NCBI RefSeq assembly: GCF_030412265.1
Contig: NZ_JAUHLN010000001.1
Coordinates: 1 to 64,000, forward strand
Origin: Fictibacillus terranigra
GTDB lineage: Bacteria; Bacillota; Bacilli; Bacillales; Fictibacillaceae
Direction of reading: 5' to 3'
DNA length: 64,000 bases
Each line of letters begins with the position of its first letter. Position 1 is the stretch's first letter. The translations under genes and the position numbers were made by a program. Of this stretch, positions 33,893 to 43,262 are shown one piece after another. The notes under the pieces are model-generated. The model did no database searches. It saw nothing but the letters and a program-made list of their open reading frames with translations, and had not been told where the DNA came from.

Positions 33893-33909
33893 TTTTCATA
33901 GTTGTTTTT

Positions 33910-33985
33910 GGACTCGTGGTGTAGTGGTTAACATGCCTGCCTGTCACGCAGGAGATCGCCGGTTCGACCCCGGTCGGGTCCGCCA
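33910..33985 (+). tRNA. tRNA-Asp (GTC anticodon)
   Basis: 76 nt with encoded CCA. Acceptor arms GGACTCG / CGGGTCC (one T-G pair), anticodon loop CTGTCAC and T loop TTCGACC. Confidence 0.97.
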
Positions 33986-34013
33986 TTCTTTTATTGCTTT
34001 TACAGAAACACTT

Positions 34014-34140
34014 GGCTCGACAGCTCAGTCACGAGCAGCACATCGTGAACAGGCAGCGAGTTGTCTCGACGGATACCCATCGTCAGTCTTCACATGCAGA
34101 GGAAGAGACAGGGACCGACGGGCAGAAAATACTAAATCTT
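34014..34140 (+). repeat. tRNA-start repeat unit B (before tRNA-Phe)
   Basis: It begins with 16 nt matching the tRNA-Phe start except one base (GGCTCGACAG for GGCTCGATAG), then a 92-nt element (34030-34121) closely similar to units A and C, then the tRNA-Phe upstream flank ending ATACTAAATCTT. Period 127 bp to the next unit. Confidence 0.85.
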
Positions 34141-34267
34141 GGCTCGATAGCTCAGTCACGAGCAGCACATCGTGAACAGGCAGCGAGTTGTCTCGACGGA
34201 TACCCATCGTCAGTCTTCACATTTAGAGGAAGAGACAGGGACCGACGGACAGAAAATACTAAATCTT
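34141..34267 (+). repeat. tRNA-start repeat unit C (before tRNA-Phe)
   Basis: It begins with the exact first 16 nt of tRNA-Phe, then the 92-nt element (34157-34248), then AGAAAATACTAAATCTT directly before the intact tRNA-Phe. It differs from unit B at only a few positions (for example TTTAGAGG for GCAGAGG), so B and C look like a recent tandem duplication. Confidence 0.87.
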
Positions 34268-34343
<76 letters not shown>

Positions 34344-34382
34344 TTTTACTTACAATTACTATACCTGATCGATCATGACAAG

Positions 34383-34414
34383 AGGCATGCAGCTACCATT
34401 CTGCATGCCTTTTT
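34383..34414 (+). terminator. Terminator of the tRNA cluster
   Basis: Stem AGGCATGCAG / CTGCATGCCT with an 8-nt loop, then TTTTT. Confidence 0.85.
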
Positions 34415-34495
34415 AATACATTCTTAAACGTGGCACCAACTGCGGGCAGTGCCCATATAGTAAAAACAAACAAAGATATTGGAAGGAAGAAAGAT

Positions 34496-35077
34496 ATGGG
34501 CACAATTCAGCTGATTCTCTTTTTGATCGGGTGTTACTTCATCGGAAACATTATGACAGGATATCTTGTGGCCAAATGGTTGAAAGGCGTCGATCTTAGG
34601 CGTGAAGGGACTGGAAATATCGGCGCTAGAAATGCCGGGCGTGTGATCGGGTCCTGGGGATTCGTCCTGACGCTCGCAGGGGACCTGCTTAAGGGTGCGC
34701 TCGCTGTGCAGCTGGCAAAGTCTTATTTTGGCCTCTCTCCTTCATGGCAGCTGGCCGCCTTTATCATGGTCATAGCAGGACACTTATGGCCGGTCGCCCT
34801 TAAGTTTCATGGCGGTAAAGGAGTGGCATCCTTCATTGGGGGAATTCTTGTTTTTGAGTGGAGAATCGCTGCGGCGGCAGCTGTGTTGTTCCTGCTTCTT
34901 TTTGCCGTCAGGAAAAGCCTCACCGTTGCGGGCCTCATTACGTTCCTCACCGTACCGATCCTTCATTACGCTTTTTATCAGATGCTTCCGTCCGCCTTCC
35001 TCCTTCTTTTTATTTCTGCTCTTGTCGTATATGTTCAAATAGAGGACTTAGCGCTGCGGCTGAAAAGGAAATCATGA
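34496..35077 (+). CDS. PlsY-like glycerol-3-phosphate acyltransferase
   Basis: 193 residues with about five membrane segments. PlsY moves the acyl group from acyl-phosphate to glycerol-3-phosphate, the first step of phospholipid synthesis. Motif 1 is GTGNIGARNAGR and motif 2 is KFHGGKGVASF, both close to the family patterns. The ATG at 34496 has GGAAGGAAG upstream. Bacillus genomes usually carry the housekeeping plsY elsewhere, so this may be a second copy; that cannot be checked here. I leave the symbol blank for that reason. Confidence 0.82.
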   Translation: MGTIQLILFLIGCYFIGNIMTGYLVAKWLKGVDLRREGTGNIGARNAGRVIGSWGFVLTLAGDLLKGALAVQLAKSYFGLSPSWQLAAFIMVIAGHLWPVALKFHGGKGVASFIGGILVFEWRIAAAAAVLFLLLFAVRKSLTVAGLITFLTVPILHYAFYQMLPSAFLLLFISALVVYVQIEDLALRLKRKS

Positions 35078-35349
35078 ATAGCTGTTTTTTATCATTTTAA
35101 AAATTTTACATACACTTGATCGTTGAAAAGTAAACTTATGTTCATTGTTAGTTCGTCTTCACTCTTGCCTTTCAGCGCAACAGAAGGCGTGGCAGCGGTT
35201 GTCGAACTTTAGCGAGGCCGTTCCGCTTTTCTTATGTTATGGAGAATTTAGATATTGTGGTAAAATAAAGGGTAGACAAACTACTTCATTCAACTAATTC
35301 ATATAATAGAGACTTGAAATTACGGTTTCCAAAAAGGAGCGACTACCGG
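35078..35349. promoter_or_regulatory. Upstream region of the wal operon
   Basis: 272 bp without a gene. A possible extended -10, TGTGGTAAAAT (about 35255-35265), lies some 85 bp before walR. A hairpin-like GC segment lies at about 35185-35230. Nothing else is supported. Confidence 0.4.
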
Positions 35350-36054
35350 ATGGACAAAAAGATTCTTGTAGTAGATGATGAGAGGCCGATTGCGGATATT
35401 TTACAGTTCAATCTGGAGAAAGAAGGATTCCAGGTCACATGTGCCTATGACGGTGTATCGGCAATTGAAAAAATAGAAAACGAAAAACCGGACATGATCC
35501 TTTTGGATATCATGCTTCCAATGAAAGATGGAATGGAAGTTTGCCGTGAGGTCCGGAAAAAATACGATACTCCGATTATAATGCTTACAGCCAAAGATTC
35601 TGAGATTGATAAGGTCCTTGGCCTTGAGCTGGGTGCAGATGATTACGTTACGAAGCCTTTCAGCACCCGTGAACTGATCGCACGCGTAAAAGCGAATTTA
35701 CGCCGCCATCAGCAAGAAACGGATCGTGAAGATGATGAGAACAACGAAATCGTGATCGGCTCTTTAACCATCCATCCAGATGCTTATCTCGTAACGAAAC
35801 GCGGGGAGTCCATTGAGCTGACCCATCGGGAGTTTGAACTGTTGTATTATTTGGCCAAGCATATCGGCCAGGTGATGACACGCGAGCATTTGCTGCAGAC
35901 CGTATGGGGCTATGATTACTTTGGCGACGTCCGTACTGTTGACGTGACCGTCCGGCGTCTCCGCGAGAAAGTGGAAGACAATCCAAGCCATCCGCTCTGG
36001 ATCATCACCAGACGAGGAGTAGGCTACTATTTACGAAATCCTGATCAGGAGTAG
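35350..36054 (+). CDS. walR: Essential response regulator WalR
   Basis: 234 residues, OmpR type. Receiver domain with DDE acidic pocket, phospho-acceptor Asp53 (LLDIMLP) and [21 protein letters not shown]-terminal winged helix with [15 protein letters not shown] and [13 protein letters not shown]. It controls cell-wall hydrolase genes together with WalK. The ATG at 35350 has AAAAGGAG upstream; the frame opens 12 codons earlier. First gene of walRKHIJ. Confidence 0.97.
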   Translation: MDKKILVVDDERPIADILQFNLEKEGFQVTCAYDGVSAIEKIENEKPDMILLDIMLPMKDGMEVCREVRKKYDTPIIMLTAKDSEIDKVLGLELGADDYVTKPFSTRELIARVKANLRRHQQETDREDDENNEIVIGSLTIHPDAYLVTKRGESIELTHREFELLYYLAKHIGQVMTREHLLQTVWGYDYFGDVRTVDVTVRRLREKVEDNPSHPLWIITRRGVGYYLRNPDQE

Positions 36055-36058
36055 ACAA

Positions 36059-37903
36059 ATGGATAAGGTAGGTTTTTTCAGATCAATACACGTTAAGTTT
36101 GTATTGATCTATGTTTTGCTCATTTTAATCGCCATGCAGGTCATCAGTGTGTATTTCATCAATAACCTGGAAGCCAATCTCCGGAACAACTATGACAACG
36201 CACTGAAAAATAATCTGGACTTCTTCGAGTTTAATGCTGAGCAGAAGATCCTGGACGCCCAGCAGATGAAGGAAGCAACAGAGGATAAGAACAGTACACT
36301 GAGAGATGACATTGCCCAGCTCATCAACGAAACGAAGGATCAGAACATCAAGGAGGTTCAAGTCCTTAACAAGGACGGTGTTGTTCTTGGCAGTGATAAA
36401 CGGAATCTGATCGGACAGATAAGCACGAACAGTAAGATCAAACTGGCTCTTAACGGCACGGAGGCCCAGACAGAAATGTATGATCCCGACTCAAAACAGC
36501 GGGTCATTGTCTTGGCGAAACCTATCATTGCCGGAAAGGACAAGCAGGCCGACAAGAACAAACAGATTCTCGGAGCGATTTATGTCGAATCTTCTATCGA
36601 GAGTGTGTACCAGCAAATCAGTGATATTAATAAAATTTTGACGACCGGTACGGTTATTGCCCTGGGAATAACAGCGATACTCGGTATTTTTCTTGCCCGT
36701 ACGATCACACGGCCGATGGCGGATATGCGTAAACAGGCACTCGTAATGGCAAGGGGCGATTTTTCCCGAAAAGTGCAGGTTTATGGGGATGATGAGATCG
36801 GCCAGCTGTCGATGACCTTCAATGATCTGACGCGAAAGCTGCAGGAAGCGACTGCCATTACCGAAAGCGAGAGAAGAAAGCTGCGCTCTGTCCTCACCTA
36901 TATGACGGACGGTGTAATCGCCACAGACCGGGATGGCTGCATTATTCTGATGAACGACAGGGCCGAAGAAATGCTCAATATCTCACGGCAGCATGCGCTC
37001 GGAAACTCTCTGCTTGAGCTCCTGAGGCTGAACGACCAGTATACGTGGGACGAGCTGTATAACGAGTATGAGAGCATGCTGCTCGATTTCAGTACAGACA
37101 AGGTGCATTACGTACTGCGGGCTAACTTTTCGATCATCCAAAAGGAAGGCGGCCCGGTTAACGGATTGATCGCCGTTCTGCATGACGTCACAGAGCAGGA
37201 GCAGATCGAGAATGAGCGGCGAGAGTTTGTATTTAACGTTTCCCATGAACTCAGAACACCGCTTACGACGATGCGAAGCTACCTGGAGGCGCTCGCTGAA
37301 GGAGCATGGCAGGATGAGAACATCGCTCCCCGCTTTTTGGAAGTCACACAGAATGAAACCGAGCGGATGATCCGCCTGGTGAACGATCTTCTTCAGCTCT
37401 CCAAAATGGACAGCAAAGACTACCGGTTTAACTTTATACAGACCGATCTTGTTCAATTTTTGCAGGATATCATCGACCGGTTCGAGATGCTGCAACATGA
37501 GCACCTTCGCTTTGTGCGCAATTTGCCTGACCGATCGATCATGGGACAGATTGATACCGACAAGATGACTCAGGTCGTGGATAACATTATATCGAATGCG
37601 ATTAAGTATTCTCCTGAGGGGGGAACGATTGCGGTTTCCGCTTCCCTTCACGGCAGAAAGATTAAAGTGAGCGTGTCTGACCAGGGTGTCGGTATCCCGA
37701 AAAACAACGTTTCAAAAATCTTCGACCGCTTCTTCCGGGTGGATCGTGCCCGTTCGAGGAACTTAGGCGGTACGGGGCTTGGATTAGCGATCACGAAAGA
37801 AATCGTGCTTGCCCATGGCGGAGATATATGGGCTGAAAGTGAATGGGGCCAGGGAACAACTATACATTTCACCCTTCCTTTAAAAAAAGTAAGGGGGGAG
37901 TAA
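36059..37903 (+). CDS. walK: Essential sensor histidine kinase WalK
   Basis: 614 residues. Membrane helix 1 at about residues 13-33, an extracytoplasmic domain, helix 2 at about 195-215, HAMP, PAS, HisKA with His396 in FNVSHELRTPL, and HATPase with DNIISNAIKYSPEGG, DQGVGIPK and GTGLGLAI. It senses cell-wall status at the division site in Bacillus and phosphorylates WalR. Four bp after walR. Confidence 0.97.
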   Translation: MDKVGFFRSIHVKFVLIYVLLILIAMQVISVYFINNLEANLRNNYDNALKNNLDFFEFNAEQKILDAQQMKEATEDKNSTLRDDIAQLINETKDQNIKEVQVLNKDGVVLGSDKRNLIGQISTNSKIKLALNGTEAQTEMYDPDSKQRVIVLAKPIIAGKDKQADKNKQILGAIYVESSIESVYQQISDINKILTTGTVIALGITAILGIFLARTITRPMADMRKQALVMARGDFSRKVQVYGDDEIGQLSMTFNDLTRKLQEATAITESERRKLRSVLTYMTDGVIATDRDGCIILMNDRAEEMLNISRQHALGNSLLELLRLNDQYTWDELYNEYESMLLDFSTDKVHYVLRANFSIIQKEGGPVNGLIAVLHDVTEQEQIENERREFVFNVSHELRTPLTTMRSYLEALAEGAWQDENIAPRFLEVTQNETERMIRLVNDLLQLSKMDSKDYRFNFIQTDLVQFLQDIIDRFEMLQHEHLRFVRNLPDRSIMGQIDTDKMTQVVDNIISNAIKYSPEGGTIAVSASLHGRKIKVSVSDQGVGIPKNNVSKIFDRFFRVDRARSRNLGGTGLGLAITKEIVLAHGGDIWAESEWGQGTTIHFTLPLKKVRGE

Positions 37904-37906
37904 CCG

Positions 37907-39298
37907 ATGACGTGGAGCAGAATTTACAGCATTCTTAAATTTATTGCGAAATCAGTGTACCGGAATTATGAGATGATCAAGTCTGTCTTCCTCATCTTTT
38001 TGATCATGCTGAGCCTTATTTTAACATGGAGCTTATGGACCCTTAAGCCGAACTACAGCAATTTGGAAGAGACAAGGACACTGAAAAAGGAAGAAGTAAA
38101 GGATTTAAAGAAAATCACGGATGTCATCCGGCCGAGCCAAATCATTTATTATGACAAGAATTCATACAGAGGCATGCCCGCCAACGAAAAACTTATCGAT
38201 CGGGTAAACCAGGTGCTTGCGAACACGAAGTTTTATGACAGCAAGAACCGCCCGTCAACAAACATCGATGAACAGCTGAAGAACAAGGAATACATCGAGG
38301 TCATCTATCCAACCGATATGACGGCGGACATTTACAGCCAGATCTTCAACCTGACTTCATCAGGCGGCACATTTACGATTCCGTCTGCTGACCGTGTTAT
38401 TTTTTATAAAAAAGATACAAACGAAGTGGAGGCCCATATTATCTCCTATACCCAGCGGAAGATGATTACAGCGAGCACCACCTTCCCGTTTGATTCTTTA
38501 AAGAACATTATCAATAACGCAAAAAGCGGCGTACTTCAATATGAACCATTTGATGTGGAGCGCGATACAGACCAGGGCGCGGAGGTTTCAAAACGCTTCT
38601 ATTTCCCGAAAGAACGATTCATGCTTAATTCTTACAGCTATCTTTCACGCACCATTAACGATGACACGATCGAACGTTATAAGAATGCGCTGTTCCGAGA
38701 TCCTGGAAACGTCAAGAGCGGCAATACGGGTGATTATTATACGGATGAAAGCTCAGCACTTGACGTAAACCGCAACTCGAACAGAATTAAATACACGAAT
38801 TTCACGCAAGGCCCAGATGAAGATACGACCGAGCAGACGAGAAGCCCTCTCTTTAACAGTGTGGACTTTATCAACAACCATGCGGGCTGGGGAAATCCGT
38901 ATTATTTTTATAACCTGGATCCTGCGAGCAGTACCGTTGAATTTCTGCTTTTTGTCAGAGGCTTGCCCGTCATCAAGAGTGATATGGAAATGAAACTCGG
39001 CTGGACGAACAATGAACTGAATGAATATCAGCGTTCGATGGTCGAGCTCGACATGGATGGGGATTATTCGTTTAAACCCAAAAAGGTAAAGCTTCAGTCT
39101 GCAGCTGAAGTAAAAGCTGCTCTTAAGGAATATGACTTGACCATGGTCAATAAACTGGCTGTCGGCTATGAGATGACTCATGCCAAGGGACAGGAAAACG
39201 TGTATAATCTCCAGCCGAGATGGTTTGTCAATTACGGGCCGAACCACGATTGGCAGCCGTTATTCCGAGACAGTCAAAGGCCTGGGGGAGAACTTTAA
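37907..39298 (+). CDS. walH: WalK regulator YycH (WalH)
   Basis: 463 residues. One N-terminal membrane helix (IKSVFLIFLIMLSLILTWSL, residues about 24-43) and a large extracytoplasmic domain. WalH and WalI restrain WalK through their membrane helices in Bacillus subtilis. Three bp after walK, and its stop overlaps the walI start by 1 nt. Start ATG with AGGGGGGAG; an internal Met just before the helix is an alternative. Confidence 0.92.
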   Translation: MTWSRIYSILKFIAKSVYRNYEMIKSVFLIFLIMLSLILTWSLWTLKPNYSNLEETRTLKKEEVKDLKKITDVIRPSQIIYYDKNSYRGMPANEKLIDRVNQVLANTKFYDSKNRPSTNIDEQLKNKEYIEVIYPTDMTADIYSQIFNLTSSGGTFTIPSADRVIFYKKDTNEVEAHIISYTQRKMITASTTFPFDSLKNIINNAKSGVLQYEPFDVERDTDQGAEVSKRFYFPKERFMLNSYSYLSRTINDDTIERYKNALFRDPGNVKSGNTGDYYTDESSALDVNRNSNRIKYTNFTQGPDEDTTEQTRSPLFNSVDFINNHAGWGNPYYFYNLDPASSTVEFLLFVRGLPVIKSDMEMKLGWTNNELNEYQRSMVELDMDGDYSFKPKKVKLQSAAEVKAALKEYDLTMVNKLAVGYEMTHAKGQENVYNLQPRWFVNYGPNHDWQPLFRDSQRPGGEL

Positions 39299-40101
39299 TG
39301 GACTGGAAAAAAACAAAGACAATTTTTATTCTGACGTTCCTGATTCTGAATATCTTCCTCGGCTACCAGCTCTCACAGAAAATGGACAAGAGCAAGCTTG
39401 AGGCGGTGGCCGACCAGCCGATCGAAAAAAGGCTGGCAGACAACAACATCGACTATAAAGATAAACTTCCGCAAAGCTATAACGACCGCCAAACGCTGAT
39501 CAGCGGCCAGCGGGCCCCTTTTTCGGCGGATGAAATCAAATCATCAAAAGCGAGCCGGCTGGACAGCAGCAGTACAGATACAACGCTCGTGTTTAACTTA
39601 AAGAAGCCTCAGGATCTGGATAAAGAAGATCTTGTGAAAGATGTGACTCAGTTTCTGAAAGATGAAGTCTACCGGGGCGATGAATATCGATTCTATAAAA
39701 AAGACACGAAGAGCCATAAGATCTGGTTCACACAAATCTATCAAGGACAGCCGCTTTTCTTTGATACGGATAATGGCATGAACCGGCCGAGCGGAATGGT
39801 CATGTTCGAATGGAATAACAAAGGGCAGCTCACCCGCTATACACAAACCTTTATCTCTGTCTACAGACAGGGTACGAAGCAGGAAATCATTTCACCTATG
39901 AAAGCTTTGGAAAAAATATTTACGACGAACCACCTATCAAGCGGTGACAAAATTAATAAAATTGTTCTCGGTTATTACAGTCTGGCAAACGTAGAGGATG
40001 TGCAGGTGTACGCACCGACATGGTCCATTGAAACAGAGGATGCCCATTTTCTCGTGAATGCCATTGACAGTTCCATACAGGAGATTGATAGAGAGCAATA
40101 G
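39298..40101 (+). CDS. walI: WalK regulator YycI (WalI)
   Basis: 267 residues. A single N-terminal membrane helix ([19 protein letters not shown]) and an extracytoplasmic domain structurally related to the C-terminal part of WalH. The ATG at 39298 overlaps the walH stop (TAATG). It works with WalH on WalK. Confidence 0.92.
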   Translation: MDWKKTKTIFILTFLILNIFLGYQLSQKMDKSKLEAVADQPIEKRLADNNIDYKDKLPQSYNDRQTLISGQRAPFSADEIKSSKASRLDSSSTDTTLVFNLKKPQDLDKEDLVKDVTQFLKDEVYRGDEYRFYKKDTKSHKIWFTQIYQGQPLFFDTDNGMNRPSGMVMFEWNNKGQLTRYTQTFISVYRQGTKQEIISPMKALEKIFTTNHLSSGDKINKIVLGYYSLANVEDVQVYAPTWSIETEDAHFLVNAIDSSIQEIDREQ

Positions 40102-40114
40102 AGGGGATTGGAAT

Positions 40115-40912
40115 ATGAGTTTGCAATTCAGCGTGCTGGCGAGCGGCAGTACTGGAAACGCGATCTATGTGGAGACGGGCAATACCCGCCTGCTGGTCGA
40201 TGCCGGCCTGAGCGCAAAGCAGATGAAACTCTTATTTGAAAAAGCAAGCTGCTGTGAACTGGATCAGCTGGACGGAATTCTCGTCACCCATGAACACAGC
40301 GATCATATTAAAGGACTTGGCGTTTTGGCACGAAAATATAAACTCCCAGTCTATGCGAACGCTAAAACATGGAAAGCGATGAACGGGCTGATCGGTGAAG
40401 TGGATACGGAACAAAAGTTTGACTTTGAAATGGAGACCGTCCGTACGTTCGGTGACCTGGAGGTGGAATCCTTCGGTGTGTCCCATGATGCGGCCGAGCC
40501 GATGTTTTATGTGTTCCACCACGAGGGAAAGAAGCTGACACTCATGACCGACACCGGCTATGTCAGTGACAGGATGAAAGGAATCACGAAGCACAGTGAT
40601 GCGTTTGTGATCGAATCCAACCATGACATCAACATGCTGATGATGGGGCGCTATCCGTGGAACATCAAAAGGCGGATACTTGGGGATCATGGCCATATAT
40701 CCAATGAAGACTGCGGCTTTGCACTTGCCGATCTGATCGGTGACCAGACGAAGCGGATCTATCTCGCCCATCTGAGCAAAGATAACAATATGAAAGATAT
40801 TGCCCATCTTGCGGTGAAGCAGACGCTTGAAAACAAAGGCTTTGTGGTCGGCGAGGATCTGCAGCTGTACCATACGGACGCGGCAGAACCGACGGAATTG
40901 GTGCTTGTTTGA
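40115..40912 (+). CDS. walJ: Metallo-beta-lactamase-fold protein WalJ (YycJ)
   Basis: 265 residues. Metallo-hydrolase fold with the metal-binding [10 protein letters not shown] and MTDTGYVSD. The family is a 5'-3' double-strand exonuclease linked to mismatch repair in some Bacillota, and the gene belongs to the wal operon. The ATG at 40115 has GAGGGGATTG upstream; an earlier frame overlaps walI and has no ribosome site. Confidence 0.93.
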   Translation: MSLQFSVLASGSTGNAIYVETGNTRLLVDAGLSAKQMKLLFEKASCCELDQLDGILVTHEHSDHIKGLGVLARKYKLPVYANAKTWKAMNGLIGEVDTEQKFDFEMETVRTFGDLEVESFGVSHDAAEPMFYVFHHEGKKLTLMTDTGYVSDRMKGITKHSDAFVIESNHDINMLMMGRYPWNIKRRILGDHGHISNEDCGFALADLIGDQTKRIYLAHLSKDNNMKDIAHLAVKQTLENKGFVVGEDLQLYHTDAAEPTELVLV

Positions 40913-41073
40913 CGGCTCACTGTTTAACGGACACCGTTTAAGGAAATAACAATAAATGTGAAAAAGTGTGAAAAATAACCCATATTTTTTAAGTAGGGGG
41001 ATTGATTTTTTATAATAAATAAAAAATCATCACAGCATTTATTTTATTGTCGAAAGGAACGGTGAAGCAGGAA

Positions 41074-42282
41074 ATGGGCTATTATGATGACGATTATGAA
41101 TCTAGTCCAAGAAGGCAAAAAGGCAACCGCGGCGGATTTTTGCTGGCCGCTCTTGTAGGCGCTATATTAGGCGGCCTGCTTATATTATTTTCAATTCCTG
41201 CCCTCGGAGGCATGGGGCTTTTGCCTGACAACTACTCAAGCAACGAAGATAACGGCGGTGTTAATGAGGAAAACGGCATCAATAAAAACGTGAATGTGAA
41301 CGTTACAAGCAACGTCACGGATGCGGTAAGCAAGGTGCGCCCTGCCGTCGTGGAAGTGCTGAACATCCAGCAAGGCGAGTTCTGGAATCAGGGCCAGCAG
41401 GCAGCGGGATCGGGTTCAGGCGTCATCTATAAAAAAGAGGGCGGAAAAGCCTACATCGTGACGAACAACCACGTCGTCAAAGGGGCCAGCCGCCTTGAGA
41501 TTACGCTTAGCAACGGCACCAAGCTGAAAGGCACTCTTCGCGGAACGGACCCGCTCATGGACCTGGCAGTCGTTGAAGTGAATGGCAGCAAGGTGAAAAA
41601 GGTGGCTCAATTCGGATCCTCCAGTGCGTTGAAACCGGGTGAACCGGCGATCGCCATCGGTAACCCGCTTGGAACGTTCCCTGGTTCCGTAACCGAGGGT
41701 GTTGTATCAAGTGCTGACCGGACGATGCCGGTCGACAGCGATGAAGACGGCAATCCAGACTGGCAGGCCGAAGTTATCCAAACGGATGCGGCGATCAACC
41801 CTGGTAACAGCGGGGGCGCCCTTCTGAACATCGGCGGACAGGTCATCGGGATCAACTCCAGTAAGATCGCTCAGGAGGAAGTAGAAGGCATCGGATTTGC
41901 GATCCCTGCCGATACAGCGAGGCCCATTATCGCTGACCTTGAGCGCTATGGAGAAGTAAAACGCCCATTCCTGGGCGTCGGCCCTATTCCATTATCACAA
42001 GTCAGCAGCTATCACCGTCAAACGACGTTAAAGCTGCCGCCAAGTGTTAAATCAGGTGTGGTGGTTATGGATGTTGATCCGTTATCACCAGCGGACCGTG
42101 CAGGAATCAAGGAGATGGACGTTATCGTCGCACTTGATGGCAAGAAAATCGCTTCTCCGCTCGACCTTCGCAAACACTTATACTCTAAGAAACGAGTAAA
42201 CGATAAGATGGAGATTACGTATTACAGCAAGGGCAAAAAGAAAACAACGACCGTAAAACTCGGCCTTCAGAAGTCTTCATAA
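41074..42282 (+). CDS. htrA: HtrA-type trypsin-like serine protease (YycK)
   Basis: 402 residues. Cytoplasmic N-terminus MGYYDDDYESS, one membrane helix (FLLAALVGAILGGLLILFSI), then an external trypsin-like domain with catalytic His (VTNNHVVKG), Asp (DPLMDLAVVEV) and Ser (NPGNSGGAL), and a C-terminal PDZ domain (VDPLSPADRAGIKEMDVIV). It degrades misfolded secreted proteins. Start choice is uncertain: ATG 41074 gives the family N-terminus; GTG 41062 and TTG 41047 are in frame. It is 161 bp downstream of walJ. Confidence 0.92.
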   Translation: MGYYDDDYESSPRRQKGNRGGFLLAALVGAILGGLLILFSIPALGGMGLLPDNYSSNEDNGGVNEENGINKNVNVNVTSNVTDAVSKVRPAVVEVLNIQQGEFWNQGQQAAGSGSGVIYKKEGGKAYIVTNNHVVKGASRLEITLSNGTKLKGTLRGTDPLMDLAVVEVNGSKVKKVAQFGSSSALKPGEPAIAIGNPLGTFPGSVTEGVVSSADRTMPVDSDEDGNPDWQAEVIQTDAAINPGNSGGALLNIGGQVIGINSSKIAQEEVEGIGFAIPADTARPIIADLERYGEVKRPFLGVGPIPLSQVSSYHRQTTLKLPPSVKSGVVVMDVDPLSPADRAGIKEMDVIVALDGKKIASPLDLRKHLYSKKRVNDKMEITYYSKGKKKTTTVKLGLQKSS

Positions 42283-42285
42283 GAG

Positions 42286-42315
42286 AATCAGGAGAGAAAT
42301 CTCCTGATTTTTTTT
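42286..42315 (+). terminator. Terminator after htrA
   Basis: Stem AATCAGGAGA / TCTCCTGATT with GAAA loop and T-run. Confidence 0.85.
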
Positions 42316-42493
42316 GTTTGTCGGTGGCTGTATTGGGATTGAGGTGATGAAAATAATGTGTTCTGCAAGTAAATCATGTCGAACCGCAAGTAATTGAAGC
42401 TGTTTCGCAAGTAAAACGCCAAGCCACATAAGTAAAGGGCTGCAAGCAGAATAGTGTGACCTTGATTTGTGTTAAAATACGAAGAGATCATCA

Positions 42494-42749
42494 TGTGGAT
42501 AATAAAGGAGAATGTCTGTTGAAAAAATATTGCTGTGATGAACATGTGGATATCGGGATCGATGAGATCGTTGATGAATTGGAAATCTATCCGAATCTAG
42601 AGTTATTAACAGAATCAGAGAAGTTATCAACAACATGCACTTATTGCGAGAAAAAGCCCATATATAAAGTATCGAACGAGTGATCCTATACTAAATGTGG
42701 ATAGTTTCTGTGTATATGTGGATAACTTTTGTGAATAAGTTGTTTATAA
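42494..42749 (+). promoter_or_regulatory. DnaA-box cluster flanking the CxxH/CxxC gene, before rlmH
   Basis: Perfect DnaA boxes TGTGGATAA at 42494-42502 and 42717-42725. Close variants: TGTGGATAT 42545-42553, TGTGGATAG 42696-42704, TGTGTATAT 42709-42717, TGTGAATAA 42730-42738 and TGTTTATAA 42741-42749. All have the same orientation and the last five start 8-13 bp apart. From memory, Bacillus subtilis has an oriC-proximal DnaA-box cluster at yydA (rlmH); this would be its counterpart. Confidence 0.75.
42519..42683 (+). CDS. CxxH/CxxC mini-protein
   Basis: 54 residues. N-terminal KKYCCDEHVDIGIDEIVDEL and C-terminal TTCTYCEKKPIY supply a CxxH and a CxxC pair, a likely zinc site; the family of unknown function sits next to rlmH in many Bacillus. 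The TTG at 42519 is chosen because AAAGGAG lies 8 nt upstream. The frame opens 21 codons earlier without support. Confidence 0.82.
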   Translation: MKKYCCDEHVDIGIDEIVDELEIYPNLELLTESEKLSTTCTYCEKKPIYKVSNE

Positions 42750-42764
42750 AAGGAGTTTTCCCCT

Positions 42765-43244
42765 GTGAATATCTTGGTAGTAACTGTTGGCAAACTGAAA
42801 GAAAAGTATTTAAAAATGGGAATTGATGAATATGTAAAGCGGCTGGGGCCCTATGCAAAAATAGAAATCATTGAAGTAGCTGACGAAAAAGCGCCTGAAA
42901 ATTTGAGTGATCAGGAGATGCAGATGGTGAAAAAAGCAGAAGGCGATCGGATCCTTGCCAAAATTCCTCAGGACGCACATGTGGTTGCGATGGCAATTGA
43001 GGGGGAGCTGGTCTCATCAGAGGATCTTGCGAAGAACCTGGACGAGCTCGCGACCTACGGTAAAAGCAAAGTGGCCTTTGTCATTGGAGGGTCTTTGGGT
43101 CTGAGTGAAGAGGTCATGAAGCGGGCAAATAAAAAGATTTCGTTCGGCAGGATCACCTATCCGCACCAGCTGATGAAGCTTGTATTGGTGGAGCAGATCT
43201 ATCGGGCGTTTCGGATTAATCGCGGGGAACCGTACCACAAATAA
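42765..43244 (+). CDS. rlmH: 23S rRNA m3-pseudouridine-1915 methyltransferase RlmH
   Basis: 159 residues, SPOUT-fold methyltransferase. VAMAIEGE and [13 protein letters not shown] form the SAM knot and the C-terminus ends [11 protein letters not shown], the family signature. It methylates pseudouridine 1915 of 23S rRNA. GTG start at 42765 with AAAAGGAG. In staphylococci the same gene is the SCCmec attachment site; no inserted element is seen here. Confidence 0.96.
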   Translation: MNILVVTVGKLKEKYLKMGIDEYVKRLGPYAKIEIIEVADEKAPENLSDQEMQMVKKAEGDRILAKIPQDAHVVAMAIEGELVSSEDLAKNLDELATYGKSKVAFVIGGSLGLSEEVMKRANKKISFGRITYPHQLMKLVLVEQIYRAFRINRGEPYHK

Positions 43245-43262
43245 GGAGATGGGAAAATTAAA

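Noticed and set aside
33601-34157. Three extra tRNA genes (one Lys-like, two Phe-like) at the repeat starts
   Set aside because: Only the first ~16 nt match tRNA; anticodon arm, T arm and CCA are missing, so these are partial copies within a repeat.
36983-37651. 222-codon frame antisense to walK
   Set aside because: Opposite an intact, well-conserved walK; no family resemblance or start signal.
37907-40101. walH and walI as a duplicated gene
   Set aside because: Both have one membrane helix and related C-terminal folds, but this is the normal YycH/YycI pair, not a local duplication.
42765-43244. SCC-type element integrated at the rlmH 3' end
   Set aside because: No attachment repeats or recombinase genes follow; the next gene is a VOC protein 18 bp away.
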